Origin: Pelagophyceae sp. CCMP2097 | Taxonomy: Eukaryota; Sar; Pelagophyceae | Direction: 5' to 3' | Assembly (NCBI GenBank): GCA_026770575.1 | Contig: MU657343.1 | Coordinates: 24,074-35,707, forward strand | Length of the DNA stretch: 11,634 nucleotides | Program-made: the position numbers and the translations under genes | In this document: positions 1 through 7,008 of the stretch, piece after piece | How the letters are laid out: each line of letters opens with the position of its first letter | Numbering within the stretch: position 1 is the stretch's first letter | The notes under the pieces: generated by a model | Seen by the model: the letters and a program-made list of their open reading frames with translations, nothing else | Told to the model about the DNA's origin: nothing | Database searches by the model: none

Positions 1-260
1 GAGGCGCGCGCCGCCACTCGAGTCGCCGCTCATGTCGTCGCCGACCGCGTTGCCGCCGGCCAAGTGGCGCGCTTCGGCTTCAGATTCGCGCGCGGCTTGA
101 TAGACCGCAAATACCGCAGTTCGTCAGAGTGGCCCCATTCCCGTAACGCCTTCGACACGTTTACTAGTATACGAATACCGCAAATGAAGCATGGCGGTAT
201 GCCCGTTAGGAGACCGTTGGGCCGCAGATCGCAATCCTTATACCGCAATCCTTACTAGTA
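1..260. other. Non-coding left flank with ACCGCA-type words
   Basis: I see no supportable gene here. The short open frames on both strands overlap one another and have no recognisable content. The word taccgca recurs near 114, 178 and 243. A 7-bp inverted pair, ataccgc with gcggtat, lies around 175-209. The word tactagtatac at 163-173 recurs at 11318-11328, and ttactagta at 252-260 directly abuts the miniature element that follows. Confidence 0.4.
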
Positions 261-451
261 GGAAGTTTCCACCCCCAATTAGAATCGGCTTTCCCGGAAA
301 TCACCCAATTAGAATCAACCTTTTTCTGAACATATTTTCCTCTATCGGAGCAACGAGATTCCCTTTTTCTGAACATATTATATTTCCAAGCTCCCTGATT
401 GGTCAGGAACGATTCTAATTGGGAATTATTCTAATTGGGGGTGGAACTTCC
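261..451. mobile_element. Miniature inverted-repeat element (MITE-like), 191 bp
   Basis: The outer ends are inverted copies: 261-285 (starting ggaagtttccaccccc) matches the reverse complement of 428-451 with one missing base. A second, inner inverted pair repeats the same core: cccaattagaatc at 304-316 and gattctaattggg at 411-423. So each end carries the motif twice. Inside, an 18-bp direct repeat, cctttttctgaacatatt, occurs at 319-336 and 362-379. The element is AT-rich against a GC-rich flank and has no coding capacity. I cannot see a clear target-site duplication: the left flank is cttactagta and the right flank is cattagacaa. Size, paired ends and composition fit a non-autonomous DNA transposon. 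The superfamily is unknown. Confidence 0.72.
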
Positions 452-596
452 CATTAGACAAGTTCACTTTTTTAACTTGTTCAAAACTCGTTAAGATAAT
501 GACAAATACACAGCTCTGAACAGTTTCGAACTTGTTAAAAAGACTGAAATATGTTTAACTTGTTCAGAACTTGTTCTAAACTGTTCTGAACTCAGA
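452..596. repeat. Cluster of GAACTTGTT / GAACAAGTT-like words
   Basis: This AT-rich stretch is full of variants of aacttgttc in both orientations: taacttgttcaaaac, gaacttgttaaaaag, taacttgttcagaac, ttgttctaaac and ctgttctgaac. One pair makes an 8-bp inverted repeat, ttcagaac at 563-570 and gttctgaa at 583-590. It immediately follows the miniature element and could be an old degenerate tandem repeat or a binding-site cluster. No coding content is seen. Confidence 0.4.
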
Positions 597-1418
597 AAAC
601 CCGCAAATGCGGCTGTCTCAATTGTTCAAAAATAAAATTTAGTGAGGCTTTTTTCAAATCCAGATCAGGTTCGAAATACCGCCGGTGGGTTCGAACCGGC
701 TCACCTAGATTTTGGTGGGCCCGGGACGTGACTGCAATCGCCAAAATAAAGATGATAAAATGCCGCCGCCTCGGGGGATGGCTTATGCGACGCGTGTCGT
801 GGAAGAGCAGGCAGGGCGTGGACGAGCAGTGACAAAGAGTCCACCAGAGTTGAAGTAGATTTCCATCGGAAAAGGGGATGCCGAGCATACCTGGCGGAAA
901 GAGGAAGTCGGACGAGGGGGCGATCCTACGACATAAAGGATTCCACGCCACTCTCGAGGCTCCTTGTCACTGCGCGTCGGCCCAGACTCTCGAAGAACAC
1001 CGAAAATGAATTCAAAGAATTATGGGGGATATTCAAATCCTCTAACCCTATCGACCAGCAGCGACGCCCAGAGCGGAGCATTGGCGGGACCCCGATGCGA
1101 CGCGGAGAGGCAGCAATGGGCCGACGGAGAAAAATAAGCAGAACAAGGACGGTCCCGGGCTTTGTAGCTTTTGGGGGGCTGAACTGAAATTGCAAATACG
1201 ACTCCTGAGCTCTTCTGAACTTCGCCTTAACTCGTATTATTTGCGAACTTGTCTATTCGGGCTCTAAGTGTCCTCCTTCGTCGAACGCTCTTACATAGGA
1301 GAGGGAGAATCGGTTGGACAGGTAGGTCTTTCTCACCCGCTCATGTCTCTGGGCAAGCGCAGTCGGCGACATGACCTCTGCGCACCCGCTGGCCGTTTCG
1401 CGGAAAAGGATGCATCTT
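597..1418. other. Gene-free stretch upstream of the large broken gene
   Basis: Open frames exist on the minus strand (592-951, 926-1195, 1253-1492). I see no recognisable protein content in any of them, and the first two have no ATG at their upstream ends. A short hairpin, cgcaaatgcg, lies at 603-612. A ggttcgaacc word near 690-699 resembles a tRNA T-loop, but no tRNA can be built around it. A plus-strand 43-codon frame from the ATG near 879 (beginning MPSIPGGKRKSDEG) is too short to support. Confidence 0.4.
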
Positions 1419-1534
1419 CGTGAATCATCGCTTGTTCCGGGAACTTTGCTCGTTCCGCGAATCATCGCCCGTGTGACTCGCAACATCGCCACCGTGGCAC
1501 TCCACGCGCGCTAGGTTGCTAACCTTATTTTTGC
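1419..1534 (+). promoter_or_regulatory. Possible upstream regulatory segment of the 1535 ORF
   Basis: A 10-bp direct repeat, gaatcatcgc, occurs at 1422-1431 and 1459-1468. It flanks the palindrome gttccgggaac at 1434-1444. This lies 67-113 bp before the ATG at 1535. An in-frame stop, TAA at 1520-1522, precedes that ATG, which supports the start. Promoter function is a guess from position and symmetry; no canonical TATA box is clear. Confidence 0.2.
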
Positions 1535-2704
1535 ATGGTGTCCGTCACGCGCCTTGGGGCCACGGCGGCTGTGGATTCCGCCGCGGCGACGACCGGGCCG
1601 ACCGCCGCGGAAACGGCGGCTTTCGCGCTTAACGACATCGACCGGAACAATACGCCCGCCGGGGCGGACAGCGGCCACGGGACCGGGGCGGCGCCCGCGT
1701 CGGCCACGAATGGACCCGTGCTCCCGGCCCCGCAGCTGCTACTGCGCGCATCGCCAGCCAATTCGGGCGCCGCGAACGACAGCCGCGACTGTGTTCTCCA
1801 GCGCGCGACCGCCTTCGCCGTTGAGGCGACGCCGGCCGTTATACAAGAGGCGCTTAGATCGGAGAGCCAACTGCTTCGTATTGGCGACAAGGACTTTCTT
1901 CTCACGACGTCACCCGACGGGCGGCGAGCTTATTCCCGGCGCGACAACAAAAACGTCCTCCTCGGCCTTTCCCTTTTAGAATTCCCGTACTTGGACGAGC
2001 ACGTCGACGTGATGCTCTGCGCGCTGTCGGCCACCGAGCTCGACGCCGTGGTGCAAACCCCCGGGATTGCCGCCGCGTGTCAGGCCATCGCGTTGCACCT
2101 CATCGGAGACGGCGAGACGGCGACGCCGACGCCGACGCCAAGTACAAGACGCGCCCGGCCGACGACAACGCGCCCGAGCGCGGCTCGCTCGGGGCGCTCG
2201 TGCAAGGACTCGCCATCGTTATGGCGGGCGGCTTTGTGGGCCCACGTGCCGTCGGCCCCTCCAACACGGCCGCGCTTTTCGGCGCGCGCATCGACAGCCT
2301 GCTCAACCAGCTCCAGGGCATACGTGCGCAACGTACGCTTCGACGTGCCGTCCGGCGGCGCGAACCAAGGCCCTCCCGAGGCGTCGTGGGTCGCTGCACC
2401 GGTAGTACCATTTGCTTTATCGGGCGGGCCAGTTTTAGACGAGGCGCCACGCCCGACCTTTCGCGCGTCGCAGCAGCCGCGGGGCGCGCCGGACTCCGCG
2501 GAGGCGGGCGCCGTCGGCTTCGCGTCGGCGCTGCTCTACTCCAGGCCGGTCAATGAATTTACGCTCGGTGCGGCAAAATTAATTCAGGGCGCCTGGGATC
2601 CCGAAGGCAAGATCGGGGCAATGTCCCCCGCGGTTCAACTCGTCGCGGCTCAAGCTCTCTACAAGAACAGCGAAGAGGTCCCTTGTCTCACGTACGAGAT
2701 TTAG
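1535..2704 (+). CDS. 5' fragment of the broken CCCH gene (unknown protein, 389 codons as read)
   Basis: ATG at 1535 follows an in-frame stop at 1520. Residues 1-60 or so are Ala/Thr/Gly-rich and probably disordered. From about residue 95 to 195 the protein looks folded, with helix-like segments such as VLLGLSLLEFPYLDEHVDVM. From about 2120 to 2320 the annotated frame turns into low-complexity Thr/Pro/Arg/Ser sequence. The frame one base back reads normal protein there (for example SLGALVQGLAIVMAGGFVGP), and good sequence returns to the original frame near YVRNVRFDVPSG. This is the signature of two opposite indels about 200 bp apart. The frame ends at TAG 2702, 13 bp before the first inserted element, but reads on openly after it. 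The protein family is not recognised. A sequencing error could explain the paired indels, though not the whole pattern of damage. Confidence 0.62.
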   Translation: MVSVTRLGATAAVDSAAATTGPTAAETAAFALNDIDRNNTPAGADSGHGTGAAPASATNGPVLPAPQLLLRASPANSGAANDSRDCVLQRATAFAVEATPAVIQEALRSESQLLRIGDKDFLLTTSPDGRRAYSRRDNKNVLLGLSLLEFPYLDEHVDVMLCALSATELDAVVQTPGIAAACQAIALHLIGDGETATPTPTPSTRRARPTTTRPSAARSGRSCKDSPSLWRAALWAHVPSAPPTRPRFSARASTACSTSSRAYVRNVRFDVPSGGANQGPPEASWVAAPVVPFALSGGPVLDEAPRPTFRASQQPRGAPDSAEAGAVGFASALLYSRPVNEFTLGAAKLIQGAWDPEGKIGAMSPAVQLVAAQALYKNSEEVPCLTYEI

Positions 2705-3125
2705 GCGCCGTGTTTACTGGAGGGCTCAGCCACTTTGCCGTTTGGCCAAAATCCGGGGCCAATCAGCCAAGTCCAGATGAAAATCTGGCGAACATTAAAA
2801 AAATCCGCAAATGCCGGTGCCGGACCGCGCACTCCAGCAACCACCGCCGCGAAATTTTCAGGCGCGTCGCGAAGTTTTCAGGGCCTTGGAAAAAGCGTTT
2901 GAGCCCAGATTGGAGGTTGGGAGAGAACCCTTCTTGGGCCGTCGAGCTGTCAAAGTCGACGGCCCGCTCAATAGTGGCACCACTTCGATAAAAGCATGGT
3001 TGTCCGAACCGGTGCCCTCTCGAGACGGCGCATCGTGCTGCGACGAGCAACTCGGGAAGCGCACTGCGAGCGACGGCGTTGAGCTTGTTCTTCTTGGGCG
3101 AGTCAAAAGCAAGGTCAAATTTTTG

Positions 3126-3188
3126 AGGACCCGAAGGGTCCTTGCCGTTTATTCAACGTCAGTTTACGGCAAGGGCCCTTCGGGTCCT
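3126..3188. repeat. 23-bp imperfect inverted repeat (hairpin)
   Basis: The left arm, 3126-3148, pairs with the right arm, 3166-3188, at 22 of 23 positions around a 17-nt loop. The arms contain aggacccgaagggtcc, itself nearly palindromic. The shorter word ccttcgggtcct recurs at 3568-3579. It lies inside TIR element 1. It may be a terminator-like hairpin or the remains of another small inverted-repeat insertion. Confidence 0.7.
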
Positions 3189-3216
3189 TTGATTGAAGGA
3201 TTACCAGGGGCAATTA

Positions 3217-3256
<40 letters not shown>
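3217..3256 (+). repeat. (TGTC)10 microsatellite
   Basis: There are ten uninterrupted TGTC units, followed by a CGTC variant. It lies inside TIR element 1. Simple tetranucleotide runs of this length are more typical of eukaryotic DNA than of bacteria. Confidence 0.95.
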
Positions 3257-3260
<4 letters not shown>

Positions 3261-3310
3261 GCCGGGTCCATCCGTGAGGTTCAACCTTTGGGAAGAAAAG
3301 GGCAGCAACT

Positions 3311-3480
3311 CGGCCGATTTAGCGATTGGTGGTTGATGCGATTGCTAAAATTGGGAGTTGAGGTCGAGCAGGAGCCTCATTGGAATCATCATAGAAGAAG
3401 TTTTTGGTCACAGGTTCGAATCTGGTCGGCCGCAAAAAAAAAGAAAAATAAATAGCTCAATAAGAAATAAAATAATAAAA
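3311..3480 (+). other. tRNA-like segment with A-rich tail (SINE candidate or degenerate tRNA)
   Basis: A 7-bp perfect inverted pair, cggccga at 3311-3317 and tcggccg at 3426-3432, brackets an A-box-like word, TAGCGATTGGTGG (3320-3332), and a strong B-box-like word, GGTTCGAATCT (3413-3423). From 3434 an A-rich tail follows, with runs of a, aaataa and aataaa to about 3480. This is the plan of a tRNA-derived SINE: pol III boxes, then an A-rich tail. Against a working tRNA: the boxes are about 93 bp apart start to start, the T stem has an A-G mismatch, and no anticodon stem folds cleanly (the nearest loop would be around ttgctaa). A tRNA with a long intron is a weaker alternative. No flanking direct repeats were found. 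Confidence 0.35.
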
Positions 3481-3762
3481 ATAAAGATAAGGAGGATTTG
3501 AAAGTTCAGCGATTAGTTAAATAATTTCAATTATTTACGTGGGCATTGCAATGGGATTTGGCTGTTTCCTTCGGGTCCTCCGTGTGCCTCCGGCGCGCTC
3601 TTGTAATAAAACGATCAACGCATTATTGGAAATTTTAATTTGAAATTTTAAGAAAAGTCCATAAATGCCGTTAAGGTTTGCCGGCCCGGTATGCGGAATC
3701 GCAGGTTTGCTTTTTTTTTTGCTGAGGCCCCTTGACCGGCAAAGTGGCTGAGCCCTCCAGTA

Positions 3763-3775
3763 GCCGAGATTCTGT
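3763..3775 (+). other. 13-bp island of host gene between the two inserts
   Basis: gccgagattctgt lies between the right TA of element 1 and the left TA of element 2. When the elements are removed it continues the gene's reading frame without a stop. This is part of the evidence that both insertions hit the same gene. Confidence 0.5.
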
Positions 3776-4414
3776 TACTGGGGGACCCAGCACGTACACT
3801 TTGCCGGATTTGACCCTTCAAGGCAAAGTTTTGGACAAACGTGATTCCAAATTTCGGACCGGCAAAGTAAGTTTTTTGGGGGGGGGTCCTGGAAATTTGA
3901 GTTTAATATTTTAACATTTTGTTATTCTGATAGCGGCGTTTCAAAATTTCTGACGCTTTTCGGACCTTCCATTACGCGCTCGACCTTAGCAGGTCGCGCT
4001 GAGGGCCGCGCTCGCGTCTCTCGCGACGGCATGCAGCTCCGCATCGGCGGCGGCTCGCGGGCGTGGCCGTCCTCGAAGATATATTTACTTTGAATCTTAC
4101 TCCCAGGGATGGTAAATACTGGCAATTTCCAGAGTAAGGAATCAGGCAGCAAGCACTATACGGTACAGGGTAAACTACAACCCAGTATAGCCGACGAGAC
4201 GACGACGAAGAGCGTCTCTCGCGACCCAGAAGACCCCGCCAAGTCGGGGCGCTGCCGAAGTGCGTGGGCCGTGACCGGCAAAGTTCAACGCCGACGAGGT
4301 TCCTTCCAGCGGACGGCAAAAACGGGGTTTCTAAGTTTGCCACTTTTGATTTCCGGGGTCCAATTTTTTAGGCCGGCAAATGGCGAAATGGCAAAGTGGC
4401 TGGGTCCCTCAGTA
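3776..4414. mobile_element. TIR element 2, 639 bp, TA-flanked, related to element 1
   Basis: The left end, TACTGGGGGACCCAGC..., and the right end read in reverse, TACTGAGGGACCCAGCC..., match at almost every base over about 24 bp. The left end has an extra 5-6 bases before actttgcc. Both ends carry TA. The ends are clearly of the same family as element 1 (shared plan TACTGRGGGRCYCAGC...ACTTTGCC). The word ggcaaagt or its complement occurs five times inside (3798, 3822, 3861, 4277, 4390), like the subterminal repeats where transposases bind. A T6-G9 run lies at 3872-3886. No transposase is visible; a 116-codon frame at 4109-4459 runs out of the element and is not credible. It is best read as a non-autonomous MITE-size element. 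Confidence 0.75.
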
Positions 4415-5141
4415 TTGAGCCCGTCGATTTCCAAGTCGCATTTTGTCAAAAGTTTTTAACCTCTCGATCTACGAGGAAGACTTTGTAGGGATCGCCGGCC
4501 TGCTCCCGGGGCAAGAGTGGACGGCTTACCACACCACGGCGCTCGCAAGAGTTCTCGCGACCACAGACGCGTAAACAAATTTGAAAATTTACACTCGCGC
4601 CAACGACCGGGCCGCCTTTTACATCGCCGAAGCCGGCGCCGCTGACGGCCCCGCGAACTGGAATGCGGCAGGGGCCGCTTTTATCAAGGAACTTGTGGCG
4701 CCCGTTTCCAAATGCGCGGCGACGCTCGCGCGCGGGTCGCGCATCGAGCACGACGACAGGCGGCCGACGCGGAAGGCCGCAGCGGAATTCACGAACCAGG
4801 TCAAGGCGGCGGCCTTTGCGGTGAAGGCCGTGCAGGACGATTCGTGGGCCGTTTACGGTGCGCGGGACTTTAGCGTCGACGGCGGCAAGCGCGCCGGCCA
4901 CGGCGGCGAGCGCGACGGGCACGGCGGTGGGCACGAAAAGCGCAGCAAAGGCGACAGGGCGCGGGCTGCGCCCGGGGGCAGAGTGCCCGTCGGCGTCTGT
5001 CCCTTCTGGCTAAGCGGCAATACTTGTAGGTTTTCAGCTGAGAAATGCAACAAGCAACACGCTATGCCGCTTTGCTGTGATTTTAAAAACGGCAATTGCG
5101 GCCGGGATGTTTGCAGGTTCCGCCACGAGACGGCCGTGTAG
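4415..5141 (+). CDS. 3' fragment of the broken gene: tandem CCCH zinc-finger protein end
   Basis: From 4461 the frame reads good protein (SIYEEDFVGIAGLLPGQEW...) up to TAA at 4572-4574, then continues in the same frame to TAG at 5139-5141. The part after the stop has no ATG until near the end. Counting residues from the TTG at 4581, positions 1-100 are Ala-rich and helix-like. Residues about 104-122 are Gly/His/Arg-rich. Two CCCH fingers follow: C140-x8-C149-x6-C156-x3-H160 and C165-x7-C173-x4-C178-x3-H182. Spacings are canonical for CCCH fingers, which usually bind single-stranded RNA. The basic Gly-rich linker before them also fits nucleic-acid binding. The fragment begins at the right edge of TIR element 2. 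The TAA could be read through, but with the other lesions a dead gene is more likely. Confidence 0.65.
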
Positions 5142-5334
5142 CCGCTAACGCTCGCCCGGCGCGCGCGCTCGGCGCATATCCGCACAAGCACGCCGGCGCG
5201 GCCGAACTCCGCGCAAACGCGCCGGCGCAGTCGACTCGACCCGGGGTCGCAGGCGCGACCGAATCGACCCGGGTCCCAAGCCATGGCCCCTAAGCTCCAG
5301 CGCCCGAATCTAAAGGAAATCTTTTGGAGCCCGC
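5142..5334. other. GC-rich 3' flank of the CCCH gene
   Basis: No gene is seen. The stretch repeats gccggcgc-type words, and tcgacccggg occurs at about 5236 and 5264, giving partly palindromic sequence. On the plus strand the first AATAAA (5565-5570) is over 400 bp downstream and inside another element. Confidence 0.35.
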
Positions 5335-5403
5335 AATAACCTCATTGAGGGCGCATCGAGAAAAAAAACTCATTGAGGGCGCATCGCAAAATAACCTCAT
5401 TGA
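5335..5403 (+). repeat. Tandem repeat array, left part (about 27-bp unit)
   Basis: Units of the form aacctcattgagggcgcatc are followed by an A-rich spacer: one at 5335-5362, one at 5369-5392, and a third cut off after cctcattga at 5403. The array resumes in the same orientation at 8566, so it was split by the TIR element between them. There are too few units, with no distinct spacers, for a CRISPR. Confidence 0.75.
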
Positions 5404-5902
5404 CCCCCAGTTTATACCAAACACTAAAAACTCGAGCCGGCCTTTTTTGCGCCTTTTTATGGGTTTCCGCCTTTTTTGTTGTTGATAAAACCCGCCTGCT
5501 TCTAGCTGACTAGCCTTGCTTTTTAGTGACCCCCCAAAATCGGTACCCCGCTAATTTTCCGTAGAATAAAACTCAGATTAAGAGAGCGTTTATTTTTTTA
5601 GAATGTCGGCAGTTGCACCGACCCAGGGCCTCTTCCGTTATTGCGCGCCACTGGGGGTCCCTTCGAGCATGCTAGGGGGCTTATAGGGCGGGTCTGGGGC
5701 TGGACTGGGCCCCGCCAAAGCGGCTGCGTCTCCGGCGCCCAACTTGGGGCTGCAGAGGACGCGGGGTGGTGCACTTCGGAAAAAGTGCTAATCGCGGCGC
5801 CGCGGATGGTCTGGACTCGCCGGTTTGAGCGCAGGCTTGCACCCGGGCATCGTCTCCCCAACGGCAACGAACAAACTTGTTACGAGAGGTGAGATTGACC
5901 GG

Positions 5903-6667
5903 TCACCAACCGGTGTCGCCGTCGATGCAGCCGCCGGTGTCTTCATCCATCCCGTCCTCCGCCTCGGGCGCGTCCTCGTCCTCGTCACCCCCGCTGTCCT
6001 CGTCCTCGTCGGCGAGGATTCAGACGAGGCGAAAGGCGTCGTCGTCCATTTGCGTGGCCTGCGCGTCCGCGTCCGCGTCGTCATCGTCGTCGTCGTCGTC
6101 TTCCGGCTCGCCTGCGCCATCGGTGCACTCTGCCGCGCCGGCAGCAGTGGTCGCGCCCAGCGGGTCGACGCCGAGGTGGGCGCAGAGTTGTCGATGGGCG
6201 TAAAGAATCTTCGCGAGCTGCGGTTTCCTCGTCACCTCCAAAGTGGCGAGGAGCGCCTCGAGGTTGCGGACCCGTGCAAAGTCTTCGGCTGTCGCGATCC
6301 CAGCGTTGCTGACGGCCGTCCAAAAGGCCCGTCCGAGGCCGGCGAACATGCCGCCCTTGTAAAGTTGCGCCGTCGGTGTCGTCGACGCAACCTTGCCCAA
6401 AGCCGCAGCGTGCCTTGCCACTGCGTCCGCCGGCATCACTGCCGCTCGCGGGCCCGCGGACGTGCGCGGCCGCCCGCCCGCCCGAAAAGCCGCCGTCGTC
6501 GCCGCCGCCTTAGCCTTGGCCTTCTCCTCGCTAGCTTCGCGCCGCTTCAGCTGGTCCCCCGGGTCCCTGAGGACCTCAATATCGTCGATCGTCGGCTCCG
6601 CGTCGACGTCGACCGCCGGCTCCTCGTCGACGTCGACCGTCCGCTCCGCGTAGCCGTCGACGTCCAT
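5903..6667 (-). pseudogene. Acidic protein gene with in-frame TGA; unknown family
   Basis: From ATG at 6667 the frame gives 215 residues to TGA at 6020-6022. It then continues in the same frame for 38 more residues of the same acidic character (DEDEDSGGDEDEDAPEAE...) to TGA at 5903-5905. Residues 10-29 hold short repeats of V-D-V-D-x-E. Residues 40-75 are charged, then Ala-rich and basic. Residues 100-170 look like a folded helical domain (MFAGLGRAFWTAVSNAGIAT...YAHRQLCAHLGVDP). A long Asp run follows. The open frame also extends upstream to 6808 without an ATG, and the sequence just before the ATG is already acidic (SGSDDEDS). The true 5' end may therefore be truncated or spliced: a pyrimidine-rich tract ending in acaag lies just upstream. 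A possible minus-strand AATAAA is at 5589-5594. No family is recognised. The in-frame TGA suggests decay or readthrough. Confidence 0.55.
6020..6667 (-). CDS. Main reading frame of the acidic protein (215 aa)
   Basis: This is the intact part of the minus-strand gene described above, from the first in-frame ATG to the first stop. The composition is far from random: acidic ends, a central domain of mixed hydrophobic residues with Trp, Phe and Tyr, and consistently GC-rich codons. The opposite-strand frame (5825-6943) is Arg/Val-rich and is a shadow. The gene lies inside TIR elements 3 and 4, with no neighbour on the same strand nearby, so it may be cargo of the element or a host gene that the element carried off. 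Confidence 0.55.
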   Translation of the reverse strand: MDVDGYAERTVDVDEEPAVDVDAEPTIDDIEVLRDPGDQLKRREASEEKAKAKAAATTAAFRAGGRPRTSAGPRAAVMPADAVARHAAALGKVASTTPTAQLYKGGMFAGLGRAFWTAVSNAGIATAEDFARVRNLEALLATLEVTRKPQLAKILYAHRQLCAHLGVDPLGATTAAGAAECTDGAGEPEDDDDDDDDADADAQATQMDDDAFRLV

Positions 6668-6785
6668 CGAGTCCTCGTCGTCGCTGCCGCTCTCGCAGCT
6701 CTCCTTGTAAGAAAAGGCAGAAAAAAGACTGCGCGGTCGCACCGGTGGTTGGCTGCTTGTGCCTGTGCTCCTCTGCCATGGTCCT

Positions 6786-6817
6786 GGTCCAAGCTCGGCG
6801 CGCGCCAAGCTTGGACC
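6786..6817. repeat. 32-bp near-perfect palindrome
   Basis: The two 16-bp halves (ggtccaagctcggcgc and gcgccaagcttggacc) are reverse complements at 15 of 16 positions, with no loop. It lies 120-150 bp upstream of the acidic gene's first ATG, on its 5' side. It could be an operator-like site or a cruciform. It also argues that the non-ATG extension of that gene to 6808 is not coding. Confidence 0.75.
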
Positions 6818-7008
6818 GGGTCGCGGTCAAAAAACCTGCCCGCAAGGACGAAGAAGGCCGGCTTGGCCGTGCAACGTCGTGGCCCGGAACGCGGCTTTCC
6901 AACGGGGTTTTCGCCCAAATCTCAGGATGCAAAAACGAGCTAAAACAGGAACTAAATAAATCTGATCCTTCGAGTGATATTAGAGCCTTTTTTCCTGATG
7001 CCCGAGAG

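Larger units (their letters stand above)
2715..3762. mobile_element. TIR element 1, 1048 bp, TA-flanked
   Basis: The ends are a perfect 26-bp inverted repeat: 2715-2740, starting TACTGGAGGGCTCAGCC, and 3737-3762, its exact reverse complement. Both termini carry TA, so a TA target duplication with ends CTGGAGGG... fits the Tc1/mariner-type rule. No transposase is visible; the longest frame inside (2811-3455) runs through a hairpin, a microsatellite and the tRNA-like segment and is not credible. The interior holds an imperfect hairpin (3126-3188), a (TGTC)10 tract, and a tRNA-like segment with A-rich tail. It is therefore a non-autonomous element or a deleted remnant. It sits inside the large broken gene. 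Its ends resemble those of the next element, so the two are related. Confidence 0.78.
1535..5141 (+). pseudogene. Large broken gene ending in tandem CCCH zinc fingers, interrupted by two TIR elements
   Basis: I read 1535-2714, the 13-bp island 3763-3775, and 4415-5141 as one original gene of about 640 codons. Both halves are GC-rich with similar amino-acid texture. The 3' half has no ATG until its last residues, so it cannot start by itself. Removing the two inserts, each with one TA copy, leaves an open frame across both junctions. The phase is right until a T5 run at 4453-4457, where one base too many shifts it. Lesions I see: a one-base loss near 2118-2140, in a gacgcc repeat; a compensating gain near 2312-2330; TAG at 2702-2704; the two insertions; the T5 frameshift; and TAA at 4572-4574. 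The only recognisable domain is the C-terminal pair of CCCH fingers, a class that usually binds RNA. Apparent lack of introns, length and the basic zinc-finger tail would fit a viral nucleocapsid or Gag-like relic, but no such homology can be shown here. An alternative is an ordinary host gene with an intron holding the inserts. Confidence 0.6.

Noticed and set aside
660..760. tRNA gene around ggttcgaacc at 690-699
   Set aside because: The T-loop-like word is palindromic, but neither strand gives a paired T stem, an A box or an acceptor stem at the right distance.
592..1492. Minus-strand ORFs of 79-119 codons
   Set aside because: The two upstream-most candidates begin at GTG or TTG rather than ATG, and none shows a recognisable motif or consistent protein texture.
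2811..3455. 214-codon plus-strand ORF
   Set aside because: It runs through a hairpin, a (TGTC)10 tract and the tRNA-like segment inside a non-coding transposon; the Cys-Leu-Ser-Val repeats come from the microsatellite.
4109..4459. 116-codon plus-strand ORF
   Set aside because: It lies mostly in TIR element 2 and crosses its right end into the broken gene, so it is a by-product of the insertion.
5825..6943. 372-codon plus-strand ORF opposite the acidic gene
   Set aside because: Its Arg/Val-rich, low-complexity sequence is the antisense of GC-rich Asp/Ala codons. The minus strand has the protein-like frame.
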